Assembly: GCA_900549995.1 (NCBI GenBank)
Contig: URQQ01000013.1
Coordinates: 16,039-80,038, forward strand
Length of the DNA stretch: 64,000 nt
Origin: an uncultured Lachnospiraceae bacterium
GTDB lineage: Bacteria > Bacillota > Clostridia > Lachnospirales > Lachnospiraceae
Reading direction: 5' to 3'
Positions 26,146 to 35,209 of the stretch are shown piece by piece; position 1 is the stretch's first letter, and the number at the start of each line of letters is the position of its first letter. A model generated the notes under the pieces. That model did not search any database. It saw nothing but the letters and a program-made list of their open reading frames with translations, and had not been told where the DNA came from. Both the position numbers and the translations under genes were made by a program.

Positions 26146-28515
26146 TCAAAGCAGCTGCAAAAGAAGAATTTCATGTGCATTTAAACTTTCTTTGAGTACT
26201 ATCTGATGATTTTGAGATGAGATTTCTTCATTCTTCCGGTCAGGGACACTTTTGCTCTTCAGGTAAGATAAATCACTAACATTCAATTGCGTCTCCGTCC
26301 CCAATCGCATCCATTCATCCAGCACACTGCCCTTTTCCGCTCCTATTACCTGCTTTCGAACCAGATACTTCTTATCCGGAACCTCTTTCAGTGTCAGTGA
26401 AATTTCCAGAGTATCCTGATTTTCGAAAATCAGGTTGTCATCCAGCATATCAATGGATGACTCAGGCTTAGAATAGTAATTATGATTCAAGTTCTTATTA
26501 TTATATAAAATAATACAAAAGTTTCCTCTGTCGTCCTTTGTTACAATATAATGCTCTCCTCTTGAGACGAGTATCCTCTGCAACTCTTTAAAAAATGCCA
26601 ATGCGTAAAATGTTGGTTTACAAATTCCGTCCGCACTGATCAGTCCGCCTGCACCATTCAGAATTCTGGCCGCATCATAATCTCCTGCCTGCAGATCGCT
26701 GGCAGGCCAGTATCCGGCACTTTCGACCTCGTTAATTCCCTGAACCATATGTTTCATCATAAGTGCCGCTTTTCCGACCATATCATTAAAATAGTTCCGC
26801 TGAACAAAACTTAGATTCCATTCCAGTACAACGACCGGCACCTTCCAAAACCCGACAGACTGCAGAACTGATTTAAAGTCTAATATATCTTCAATGAAAA
26901 ATTCACTTACATTTCGCCGCACTGCATTCATTTTAGTCGGATTGTCTGACTCACGGTACGGAAATGAATTTACAGTAAGATAATCCGGCACATACTCTGC
27001 CTTCTTCCACTTTGTAAAAAACTTTATTAATTCTCTCTCCTGCACCGACGGCCCCAGCCCGCATCCACCAATTTCAGCCTCCGGAATTCTCGTATGGATT
27101 TCTTTACAGATATCATCCCAGACCCGGTAAAATTCTTCCTTTATCCCTAATGTATTCTTGCTGAAAGTATCGTACCATACTGCAAACTTCCATCCTGATA
27201 CTTCACGCAATCCATATCGGTAGATAATATGGTCTATGATACGCCCCACCGTCTGAGAACATTGTTCTGAATTATCAAAGACATCTAAGCAAAGTATCTT
27301 TTCATTTTCATTCAATTTTTTGACCATAGACATAATCTGGCTGTCCAGTATCAATAATGGGCGGATATTATTTTCTGCCAGAAAATCTAAAACATAATCT
27401 AAATTTACAAAATTTAATCCGCTGTCTCCATTCTCATCTTTTAATTTGAGTTCAGGTGAAAAAAGTCCATTTATAATTCCATATTCAAAGTTCAGCTGTT
27501 GTTTTAACATTATAATCTGCCTTTGATACTCAGCAGATAATAATCGTGACGTATATCCAAGATTAAGAATTCTACCCCACGGATTATGAAGCATTTCCCC
27601 TTTTGAGGTATCAATTTCCACTTCCTGAACTTTAATCTTCTGTTCTTTTACTATTACCAGCCTTGTCTTACTCTTATATTTCCTGAGTTCATCAGATAAT
27701 TGCTGGCTTTCTTCCATATTCTCCTTCCGCCCTGATTTAAAAACTGATGACTTATATTCACTGGGAGACATATGAAAACTGTTCTTAAACTGTTTATTAA
27801 ACTGGGAAGCACTTCCAAATCCATTTTTTAAGGCAATATCTGAAATTGTATCTTCTGAAATCAACAAATCTTCAACCGCATGCTCCAACCGGACTTTTAT
27901 TAAATAAGATACAAATGTGATACCTGTTGCTTTACTGAAAAATCTGGAAAAAGATGCCGGCGCCATATACATATATTCAGCTATTTCATTCAAAGTAATC
28001 TTATCTTTATAGTGTTCTTCGATATAAGAAAGTGCTTTCTCAGCTTTATTTATCCGTTCCGGTTCTGCCATTGTCTCTTCAGCCGCCACAAAAAGGCGGA
28101 GCATATAGTCGCACATATTATACAGCTTGCTCATTTTCTGACAGTTCAATCCCTGCGGTTCTATCGCAAACTCTCCCATAAGCTCGTTAATTACATATCT
28201 CAATTTCTCATATCTTGTTCCCTGTTTTTCAAAACTGTAACAGTCAAATATCACATTTCTCTTATGAGCCAGACCGCATATCATTTTACTATCAATCTCA
28301 ATTTTCATAAGAAAAGATTCTCTGTCCATATTTACTTTATATCGGCGGTTACAGTTCAGAATCAGGTAGGTATCCTCTTTTAACAGATACTTTTTTTCAT
28401 AAGTAAATACCCGGGCTGCACCCTTAACGAGATAAAAAACAATATATTTATTCTCAATATGTTCCAGCAGATCATAATCTTTGTAAAAACTAACTATAAA
28501 CGGACTTCTATTCAT
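26146..28515 (-). CDS. AraC-family regulator fused to a degenerate GH39 (beta-xylosidase-like) domain
   Basis: A 789-residue fusion. Residues 1-110 resemble an AraC-type cupin sensing domain. Residues about 160-260 hold two helix-turn-helix motifs (ITLNEIAEYMYMAPASFSRF and ISDIALKNGFGSASQFNKQF). Residues about 300-720 align by eye with GH39: GRILNLGYTSRLL, then WKFAVWYDTF where active enzymes have a WNE motif, then PVVVLEWNLS with the nucleophile-position Glu565. The acid/base position is Asp449 after Tyr448, not Asn-Glu, so full glycosidase activity is doubtful. No signal peptide. It heads the glycoside locus and probably activates the GPH/GH43 genes after binding a xylo- or arabino-sugar. 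Confidence 0.88.
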   Translation of the reverse strand: MNRSPFIVSFYKDYDLLEHIENKYIVFYLVKGAARVFTYEKKYLLKEDTYLILNCNRRYKVNMDRESFLMKIEIDSKMICGLAHKRNVIFDCYSFEKQGTRYEKLRYVINELMGEFAIEPQGLNCQKMSKLYNMCDYMLRLFVAAEETMAEPERINKAEKALSYIEEHYKDKITLNEIAEYMYMAPASFSRFFSKATGITFVSYLIKVRLEHAVEDLLISEDTISDIALKNGFGSASQFNKQFKNSFHMSPSEYKSSVFKSGRKENMEESQQLSDELRKYKSKTRLVIVKEQKIKVQEVEIDTSKGEMLHNPWGRILNLGYTSRLLSAEYQRQIIMLKQQLNFEYGIINGLFSPELKLKDENGDSGLNFVNLDYVLDFLAENNIRPLLILDSQIMSMVKKLNENEKILCLDVFDNSEQCSQTVGRIIDHIIYRYGLREVSGWKFAVWYDTFSKNTLGIKEEFYRVWDDICKEIHTRIPEAEIGGCGLGPSVQERELIKFFTKWKKAEYVPDYLTVNSFPYRESDNPTKMNAVRRNVSEFFIEDILDFKSVLQSVGFWKVPVVVLEWNLSFVQRNYFNDMVGKAALMMKHMVQGINEVESAGYWPASDLQAGDYDAARILNGAGGLISADGICKPTFYALAFFKELQRILVSRGEHYIVTKDDRGNFCIILYNNKNLNHNYYSKPESSIDMLDDNLIFENQDTLEISLTLKEVPDKKYLVRKQVIGAEKGSVLDEWMRLGTETQLNVSDLSYLKSKSVPDRKNEEISSQNHQIVLKESLNAHEILLLQLL

Positions 28516-28683
28516 TTTTTCTCCTAAATAATTCCCTGATCCTGGGACGCTGCCCGCCCTGACAGGGTTATCTTTGATCTGCTATCATTATATTAAATTA
28601 CTTTGGAAATCACAATAGCCCTATTATTGTCGAAGTGTAAAGAGCCGTAACAGAATCATAAACTTTGCATATTTCGAATCTGT

Positions 28684-31305
28684 CTATTCTGCTTTATTAT
28701 GTATACAGTCTGCAATTGTTTTACAGATCTGTACCATATCCAGCGGCTTGCTGACATGGGCATTCATTCCGGATGCCAGAGCAGCAGAAATGTCATCACT
28801 GAATGCATTGGCGGTCGTTGCAATAATAGGAATTCTGGCAGCCAGCGGATGTGTGGAAGCCCGGATACGTCTCGCAGACTCATACCCATCCATAACCGGC
28901 ATCTGGATATCCATCAAAATAGCATCGTAATCCCCTGGCTTTGATGCAAGAAAAGCATTCAATGCCTGCTGCCCATCCTCCACACACTCCACTTCAGCTC
29001 CGTTCATGCGCAGCAATGTTTCTGCAATTTCCTGATTAAGGTCGTTATCCTCCGCTACCAGTAAACGAAGCCCCTTCAAAGGTTCGCCAGCAGGCTTTTC
29101 CTCCCCATCAGCGGCCGGATGCCCCTTATGTTCCAGCGTTGTCTTGATGGTTTTATAGACAGAAGACCGGTAGAGGGGTTTTGGCAGAAACCCGTTGACA
29201 CCGGCTGCCCGGGCTTCTTCCTCCACTTCTGTGATATCATAAGCGGAAATCATCACGATTGGAACGTCATTCCCTACTTCCCGGCGGATGCGGCGGGTCA
29301 CCTCAATACCATCCATATCCGGCATTTTCCAGTCGATCAGGCACAGGTCGATATCCTGGCCCGCCCGATGATTCTCCTTCACCCGCCTTACGCCTTCACT
29401 TCCAGAAAGGCACCACTCGGCATGAATCTTGATTTTATCCAAAAGCATTGCCGTTTGTTCACAGACCTGCTGCTCATCATCCACGATCAGCGCCCTCAGC
29501 CTCTGCTGTGCAAAATCAGGTTCCGAGAGACAGGCCTCTTTCCCTTTTTGAAAAGGGAGATCAACAATACAGACTGTGCCCTTGCCAGGCTCACTCTCTA
29601 CCTGAATCTGTCCGCCCATCAAGCTGATCAGATTTTTCGTGATGGACATCCCAAGTCCCGTTCCCCCAAAGCGTTTGGCAATGGAAGCATCAGCCTGCTC
29701 GAATGGCTGGAAGATCCGGTCAACAGCTTCTTTTGTCATGCCAATTCCAGTATCAGAGAGGATAAAACGTAAAATGTCAGCCGTATTCCCTGTCCTGTGG
29801 AGCAAAACTTCCAGACGGATACTGCCTCCTGGGGCAGTGAACTTCACTGCATTGGAGCTGAGATTTAAAAGGATCTGGTTTAAGCGCAGTGAATCACCGA
29901 TAAATATACTGTCCTTCCCAAATCCTTCCATAGTTTCCTGAAACTCTATTCCCTTTGCTTTTGCCTGGGCATAAACGGTTGAGACAAATCCATTGACAAT
30001 CTCAAAGATATCAAAAGGCTCATTCTGCAGTACCATCTTACTGCTCTCTATCTTAGACATATCCAATACATCATTAATCAACATTAACAGGTGCTTGGAA
30101 GAGAACGTAATTTTTGACAGACAGTCCTCCACTCTGGCAGAGTCTTTCACTGAAGCCGCCGCAATGGCAGTCATACCAATAATCGCGTTTAAAGGCGTGC
30201 GGATTTCATGACTCATTCTGGACAGGAATTCACTCTTGGCCATATTAGCCCGCTCCGCAGTCAGCATGGCCTCTTTAAGCGCCTGGCGGGCCCGAACCTC
30301 TTCGGTACGGTCAGAAAATACAGTAATGAGTTGTGGGGCATTTAAATCCTCGGCCCGGTAAATCCGAATCAACATCCATCGTGTTCCTTTATCAGGTCTT
30401 GTATACTCCACCAGCTTCTCCACAGGCGAAACAAACCGGGGATCACTGAGCTGATCTTTAAGTTCCAGTGCGTCCTCCTCTCTCAACCCTTGGTAAAGTC
30501 TGTCCAGATCACCTCCCAGTATCCGTTCCAGGTTGAGCCCCCGGTAGCTGACAGCGCCTGTACCTGCATCTCTGATGATAAACGCATCATCGATACTCAG
30601 TGACAGATTATCAAAAAGCTTGCTTCTATACACCAGCTCTTTGCGCTGGCGGTGGAGAACATACTGTGAAATGAACAGCACCGCCACCATAAGACCCATA
30701 AGCACGATGGACATAACCAGATTAGACCGTCGAAGCGTATTTGCTGTTTCACCATAGCCCACCTTTTTCTCCTGGGCTACATTTATAATTGCTTCTGTCT
30801 CTCGGAGTGCTTTATCATAAAGCGGCTGCAGATACTCCTGGTCATAAGCTTCAATCTTCTCTGCCGTAATATCCGGCTGCTCACAAAACTCCAGATAATT
30901 AGCCTGTTCCTCCTGCAAAGACGCCAGTGTATCCTCTAATGTCTCTACATCTTCCCCGCGCCCCAGATACAACTCATCGATTTGAGCCACTGGAGCATCC
31001 AGAGAGTTGTCAAGCTCCTCCAAATGAGTTCTGGCAAACTCCACATCATCCATACTAAAATGACGGACCAGCCTGCCAGTACGCAAACTCATCTCCGACA
31101 CATAGAGCTTCACATCACCTGCGGAGATTACTACTTCAAATGGATGGTTCGAAATAATTTCCGTCTGAGCTGCCAGATTGGCTGAATTCCTGATTGTCAT
31201 CACCAAATAGAAAAACATCAGCAAAATAAGAAGTGCTGTACTGAAAAAGCTCACTCTCTGGCTCCGCTTCAGGGAACTGTCTGTGTTTTTTAATATTTTT
31301 TGCAT
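28684..31305 (-). CDS. Hybrid sensor histidine kinase with two receiver domains
   Basis: An 873-residue membrane kinase. It has a membrane segment at about 21-41 and another at about 197-217 flanking a helical extracytoplasmic domain, then a PAS-like region, the H-box SRMSHEIRTPLNAIIGMTA, and an ATPase domain with LSSNAVKFT, DTGIGM and FGGTGLGMSI. Two receivers follow, with phospho-acceptor Asp in LCLIDWKMPDMDG and ILMDIQMPVMDGYE. No HPt domain is seen, so phosphotransfer must use another protein or stop at the second receiver. RBS GAGGAGTTAAGGAG precedes the ATG. It stands alone, divergent from the GntR gene. The signal is unknown. Confidence 0.93.
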   Translation of the reverse strand: MQKILKNTDSSLKRSQRVSFFSTALLILLMFFYLVMTIRNSANLAAQTEIISNHPFEVVISAGDVKLYVSEMSLRTGRLVRHFSMDDVEFARTHLEELDNSLDAPVAQIDELYLGRGEDVETLEDTLASLQEEQANYLEFCEQPDITAEKIEAYDQEYLQPLYDKALRETEAIINVAQEKKVGYGETANTLRRSNLVMSIVLMGLMVAVLFISQYVLHRQRKELVYRSKLFDNLSLSIDDAFIIRDAGTGAVSYRGLNLERILGGDLDRLYQGLREEDALELKDQLSDPRFVSPVEKLVEYTRPDKGTRWMLIRIYRAEDLNAPQLITVFSDRTEEVRARQALKEAMLTAERANMAKSEFLSRMSHEIRTPLNAIIGMTAIAAASVKDSARVEDCLSKITFSSKHLLMLINDVLDMSKIESSKMVLQNEPFDIFEIVNGFVSTVYAQAKAKGIEFQETMEGFGKDSIFIGDSLRLNQILLNLSSNAVKFTAPGGSIRLEVLLHRTGNTADILRFILSDTGIGMTKEAVDRIFQPFEQADASIAKRFGGTGLGMSITKNLISLMGGQIQVESEPGKGTVCIVDLPFQKGKEACLSEPDFAQQRLRALIVDDEQQVCEQTAMLLDKIKIHAEWCLSGSEGVRRVKENHRAGQDIDLCLIDWKMPDMDGIEVTRRIRREVGNDVPIVMISAYDITEVEEEARAAGVNGFLPKPLYRSSVYKTIKTTLEHKGHPAADGEEKPAGEPLKGLRLLVAEDNDLNQEIAETLLRMNGAEVECVEDGQQALNAFLASKPGDYDAILMDIQMPVMDGYESARRIRASTHPLAARIPIIATTANAFSDDISAALASGMNAHVSKPLDMVQICKTIADCIHNKAE

Positions 31306-31585
31306 CTCTCCTTAACTCCTCTTTTCCCATGATGCCTGGATAATCCCATCCGTATGCCACAAAATTTTGTGAACCCCCATCATCTATGCAGCCTTCTTCC
31401 CACTGAAAATTCCGTCAGACTCAGTGACTCCACGGGTTTAGAAAAATAATTCCTATTGTTCACATACATATATATCAGTATAGCAAAGAGGATTGAAAAT
31501 AGCAACGAGCTTGTAGAAACGCAGACTTAAAAATGGTATACTATTTTTACTTTCTATATTATTACGCAAAGATGGAGGATTTAGT

Positions 31586-33043
31586 TTGAAAAACAGTACG
31601 GAATTACGCAGGGTTGTCTACAGTGTCCTGATGACCCAAATACAATTTGGCATCTATCATTGCGGGGAAAAACTTCCCACGATAGAAGAAACCAGTTCGC
31701 AGCTCCGTGTATCAATCGACACAGCCCGTGCCGCATACCTGCAGCTCAAAGAAGAAGGGTATATTACCTTGTCAAAAAATGTAGGCGCCACTGTTAAGGT
31801 CAATTATGGCAGCCAGGAGACTGAACAGTTTATTCAGACCTTTTTCGCCTCACGTAAAAATGCAATGACCGACTTGGGAAACTCCATGCGGGCCTTGTTT
31901 GCCAACACCCAGTGGACCGGACTGAAACATGCCTCCATAGAGACGCAGCAGTCAATGGAACAGTTGATTCATGAGAAAAATACTGCAGTCCCTTACGCAA
32001 TGCTGGAACATCTCACTCAAAAATACAGTTCGCTTGGGAACACTCTGCTCATACGTCTCCTCTGGCAGATCTTCATGTTTTTATATGACCCCTTTTTCAG
32101 CATCCAGGAAAATCTGCAGTTTTTTGATGAAACCACGGATTATCTGCCGAATATCCTGTCTCTTTGCATGGATGAGAACTGGACTTTATTACATACCAAG
32201 GTGGACCAATCCTTTAATCGCCTGAATCTCGCCCTTACCAGGTTTTATGAAACCAAAATCACCATTCCTTCTCCTGAAAAAGAAATTGCCTTTACCTGGA
32301 GTTCCTATAAAAAAGGCCAGCAGTTATGTTATTCTCTGGCTATGGAGCTGCTCATCTCCATCAACCAGGGACTATATCCTGTTGGAAGTCTTCTTCCTTC
32401 ACAGAAAGAGCTTGCCATCCAAAAGAATGTTTCCGTAAGTACAATCCGCAGAGTATTTGAACTGCTGAAAAGCATTGGGGCAATTAAATCCTGCAAATAC
32501 GTAGGCACCCGGGTCCTCCCCTTTGATCAGGCAACAGAAAACAGCGATTTTACCAAACCAGTCCTGCAGAGACGGCTCCTGGATATGGCAGAAGGACTTC
32601 AGCTTTTCGCACTTTCCTGCAAAGAAATATCCCTGCTGACGCTTACCTCGCTTGACCCTGTTTCAACCAGAAAGTTATGCAGGAAGCTGAAAGAACATAA
32701 ACAATGCCGGCGCGGCGAATCACTGTCTTATTTTGTACTGGATCTGATTGCAAAACACGCACCATATCAAGCGATAAGAACCATTTACTCCGAATTGCTT
32801 CGGCAAAATTTTTGGGGCTATGCGATCCGTGGAATGAAGGGAACCCAGGAGTCCATCAACGCCATATACGATCCCTATTACGACGGGCTGGTTGAAGCTT
32901 TGGAAAAAACAGATTACTCCCTGTTTTCTTCCAGGCTGGAAGAACTGATGTTCTATGATTTCCGCAGCAGCATGAATATTTTATCCCGGCTTGGCATTAA
33001 AGGAACGGAAAATATTCTGATTCCGGATATAACTATAAAGTAA
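31586..33043 (+). CDS. GntR-type regulator with two winged-helix domains
   Basis: A 485-residue protein beginning at a TTG preceded by ATGGAGGATTTAG. Two GntR-like winged helices are present in one chain: residues about 10-75 (GEKLPTIEETSSQLRVSID, then AAYLQLKEEGYITL) and about 245-310 (GSLLPSQKELAIQKNVSVST, then RRVFELLKSIGAI). Helical regions of unknown function follow each. There is no aminotransferase or UTRA domain that I recognise. A TATACT box lies about 50 bp upstream. It is divergent from the hybrid kinase gene and may regulate it. Confidence 0.85.
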   Translation: MKNSTELRRVVYSVLMTQIQFGIYHCGEKLPTIEETSSQLRVSIDTARAAYLQLKEEGYITLSKNVGATVKVNYGSQETEQFIQTFFASRKNAMTDLGNSMRALFANTQWTGLKHASIETQQSMEQLIHEKNTAVPYAMLEHLTQKYSSLGNTLLIRLLWQIFMFLYDPFFSIQENLQFFDETTDYLPNILSLCMDENWTLLHTKVDQSFNRLNLALTRFYETKITIPSPEKEIAFTWSSYKKGQQLCYSLAMELLISINQGLYPVGSLLPSQKELAIQKNVSVSTIRRVFELLKSIGAIKSCKYVGTRVLPFDQATENSDFTKPVLQRRLLDMAEGLQLFALSCKEISLLTLTSLDPVSTRKLCRKLKEHKQCRRGESLSYFVLDLIAKHAPYQAIRTIYSELLRQNFWGYAIRGMKGTQESINAIYDPYYDGLVEALEKTDYSLFSSRLEELMFYDFRSSMNILSRLGIKGTENILIPDITIK

Positions 33044-33078
33044 AAAGCCTTATGGATCATTTCTCCACAAGGCTTTTG
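33042..33078. terminator. Bidirectional intrinsic terminator (GntR / nitroreductase)
   Basis: AAAAAGCCTTATGG pairs with CCACAAGGCTTTT (one mismatch), with T-rich ends on both strands. The left arm overlaps the GntR stop codon. It serves the convergent GntR and nitroreductase genes. Confidence 0.8.
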
Positions 33079-33152
33079 TTCTATCATATAATATTGGCAC
33101 TATCCTGTCCAAAAGGTCATCCTCAAAAACAGCAGACACCTCCAGATTTCCT

Positions 33153-33707
33153 TTACAGATAAAATACACGGTTCGGTTGAATCTCTGTCTTTTCTTTCTC
33201 TTCCGCCGCATGTCCCAGGATACAGAAACCAATCCCTTCCACTTCGTCCGTAATACCACACTTTGTAAGGATTTCTTTCCCTGCTTCTGTTTCAAAGACT
33301 TCTTTGCAGCGGTGAATCCATCGGCTGTCGATTCCCATACTCCATGCAGCATTCATCAGATTCCCCATCGCAAGACTTCCATCATACAGATAAGTGCCGC
33401 TGTTCTTGTTTGCGACAACCGCAATCACATCTTTGGCACCGTAGAACGGATCATCCGGAAAGTTTTCTGCCATCGCCGGATTTATTTTCGCCATTGCTGC
33501 TTTTGCAATCTCCGCATTCATTCTGGAAAGCTGTCTTACAACTTCATCATCCTGCACGGCAATAAAATAGGCACACTGTCTGTTCATGCCTGAAGGAGCG
33601 TTCAGACCTGCCTCAATAATTTCATCCATCTCTTCCCGGCTAATATGTTCAGATTTGAAATTGGAACAGCTCTTACGGGTAACAATGCTTTTTACAGTTT
33701 CATTCAT
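33153..33707 (-). CDS. Nitroreductase-family FMN protein
   Basis: A 184-residue nitroreductase-fold protein. The N-terminal VTRKSCSNFKSEHIS holds the FMN-phosphate Arg and Lys. APSGMNRQ follows, and the C-terminal GIGFCILGHAAEEKEKTEI is also typical. Such enzymes reduce nitro groups, quinones or flavins using NAD(P)H. RBS AAGGAGGATTTATC precedes the ATG. A TetR gene lies just upstream in the same direction, so the two may form a regulator-enzyme pair. Confidence 0.9.
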   Translation of the reverse strand: MNETVKSIVTRKSCSNFKSEHISREEMDEIIEAGLNAPSGMNRQCAYFIAVQDDEVVRQLSRMNAEIAKAAMAKINPAMAENFPDDPFYGAKDVIAVVANKNSGTYLYDGSLAMGNLMNAAWSMGIDSRWIHRCKEVFETEAGKEILTKCGITDEVEGIGFCILGHAAEEKEKTEIQPNRVFYL

Positions 33708-33765
33708 GATAAATCCTCCTTACAATTTGAATTATAAATCAAAAGGCTGCCCTTATGATTTCAGC

Positions 33766-34302
33766 TTATGCGGGCACAAACAGCCCATGAATCATGTCGG
33801 AAAATACATGCTTAATTATTTCCGGACATTCCCTGTCATACTTCAGATTCATGTGTAACAGACTTGTCAGCACGGCCTCCAGCCGAATGTCATTCTCCCG
33901 GCTGCATTCCAACGGACAGGTTTCATAAATTTTGGCCTGCAGCCGCTTAATCAGACAAGGTTCTGACAGAGACATATCCCGATGCTTAAAGAGTCTCCGG
34001 CAGTGGGCAATATTTAGATGGACCGTATCCCTCAGCTGATCCAGAAACAGCTCCGGCTGTGATATAAAAAGCGAAAAGTAATCAATCGAACTGACAAATT
34101 GGTCAAAAAATTCCTGGATCATTCTATCATGAAGATCGTCGATGTTCTGAAAATGAAGGTAAAAAGTCCCTGTGTTGATTTTTGCCCTGCGGGAAAGTTC
34201 CTTAACTGTTATTTTTTCAAACGGCAGTTCCTCCAGCATATCGAGAAAAGCCGACTCTACAGCTTCCAGTGTTTTTATTACTCTCAGATCATTTTCATTC
34301 AT
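33766..34302 (-). CDS. TetR-family regulator (Firmicutes DhaS-like type)
   Basis: A 178-residue TetR protein. The DNA-binding domain is residues 8-55 (ALKTLE-like helix, FEKITVKELSRRAKINTGTF, YLHFQNIDDLHDRM). The C-terminal helices match the small Firmicutes-type TetR ligand domain. RBS GGAGAAAACACA precedes the ATG. It is followed 59 bp later by the nitroreductase gene on the same strand. It is divergent from the second TetR gene at 34481. I see no clear palindromic operator in its promoter other than the 16-bp site assigned to that second TetR. Confidence 0.88.
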   Translation of the reverse strand: MNENDLRVIKTLEAVESAFLDMLEELPFEKITVKELSRRAKINTGTFYLHFQNIDDLHDRMIQEFFDQFVSSIDYFSLFISQPELFLDQLRDTVHLNIAHCRRLFKHRDMSLSEPCLIKRLQAKIYETCPLECSRENDIRLEAVLTSLLHMNLKYDRECPEIIKHVFSDMIHGLFVPA

Positions 34303-34446
34303 TGTGTTTTCTCCTGGTCAGATCTACTTTTTAAGTTAATCAACTCGTATCTATTAATTAATATATGTCTATTATATGCCGGAAATTTCCATATGTCAAC
34401 ATCTCCATTTCATGATTGACACCACTACAAAAGCATGCTAAGATAA

Positions 34447-34462
34447 ATACATTCAAATGTAT
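34447..34462. promoter_or_regulatory. TetR operator candidate, copy 1
   Basis: ATACATT-CA-AATGTAT is a near-perfect 16-bp palindrome lying 18 bp before the TetR start at 34481. The same element recurs as ATACATTTATATGTAT at 35176-35191 before the ABC genes. Two copies upstream of the regulator and its neighbours point to autoregulation plus control of the exporter. Confidence 0.65.
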
Positions 34463-34480
34463 GTAATGTGAGGTGAACAT

Positions 34481-35128
34481 ATGGCACGAAATAAATATCC
34501 TGAAATTACAGAAGCGAGGATCTTGGATACAGCCACAAAACTTTTTCTGGAAAAAGGGTGGGAACAGACGACAATCCAGGATATTGTGGATGAATTGGGA
34601 GACATGACCCGCGGTGCATTTTACCACCACTTCAAGTCAAAAGATGAAATCATTGATGCTGTCACAACCCGTATGTTTCTGGGCAACAATCCTTTCGAAA
34701 AAGCAGAGGAAATGCACGGTTTGAACGGTCTTCAAAAATGCCAGTTTGTCTTAAAATATTCTCTAAAACGTGACGATACTGTACAGTTCAGCCAGGTGGC
34801 AACCAGCGTATTGAAAAGTCCGATTTATATTGGCAAACAAGTGTTAGACAGTATCAACGCAATGGCACCCCATTTTACACAGTATATTGAGGAAGGTGTT
34901 AAAGACGGCTCTATTCATGTAAAGAATCCCAGGCAGACAGCTGAAAGCATGATACTGCTGTTCAATATCTGGGTAAGCCCCCTTATTTTTCCAGATACAA
35001 AAGAGGACTATCTGAAAAAATGCGAACAGCTGAAACTCATGTATGAGGGGATCGGATTTCCTTTATTCGATGATGAATTACTGACTCTCGTTGAGACTTT
35101 ATATGATGTGATTACTGACCCACAGTAG
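34481..35128 (+). CDS. TetR-family regulator of the ABC exporter
   Basis: A 215-residue TetR protein with the DNA-binding domain at residues 1-55 (ARILDTATKLFLEKGWEQTT, IQDIVDELGDMTRGAFYHHF). RBS GTGAGGTGAAC precedes the ATG. An operator-like palindrome lies 18 bp upstream and another before the ABC ATPase gene. A terminator separates it from the ABC genes, so they are distinct transcripts under probable common control. Confidence 0.92.
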   Translation: MARNKYPEITEARILDTATKLFLEKGWEQTTIQDIVDELGDMTRGAFYHHFKSKDEIIDAVTTRMFLGNNPFEKAEEMHGLNGLQKCQFVLKYSLKRDDTVQFSQVATSVLKSPIYIGKQVLDSINAMAPHFTQYIEEGVKDGSIHVKNPRQTAESMILLFNIWVSPLIFPDTKEDYLKKCEQLKLMYEGIGFPLFDDELLTLVETLYDVITDPQ

Positions 35129-35137
35129 GCTATGATA

Positions 35138-35163
35138 AACTGCCGATGTAAGGCAGTTTTTAA
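35138..35163 (+). terminator. Terminator after the TetR gene
   Basis: AACTGCC pairs with GGCAGTT across a 7-nt loop and is followed by TTTA. It lies 10 bp after the TetR stop codon. Confidence 0.8.
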
Positions 35164-35175
35164 ATAAGCATTTAC

Positions 35176-35191
35176 ATACATTTATATGTAT
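35176..35191. promoter_or_regulatory. TetR operator candidate, copy 2
   Basis: ATACATTTATATGTAT is a palindrome that differs from copy 1 (34447-34462) only in the centre. It lies 18 bp before the ABC ATPase start, so a bound repressor would block transcription or early elongation. Confidence 0.65.
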
Positions 35192-35209
35192 GAAACAGGA
35201 GGATACGAA

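Noticed and set aside
33050..33352. Short open frame on the minus strand beside the GntR gene
   Set aside because: It overlaps the terminator and nitroreductase gene in another frame, without an own ribosome site or recognisable family.
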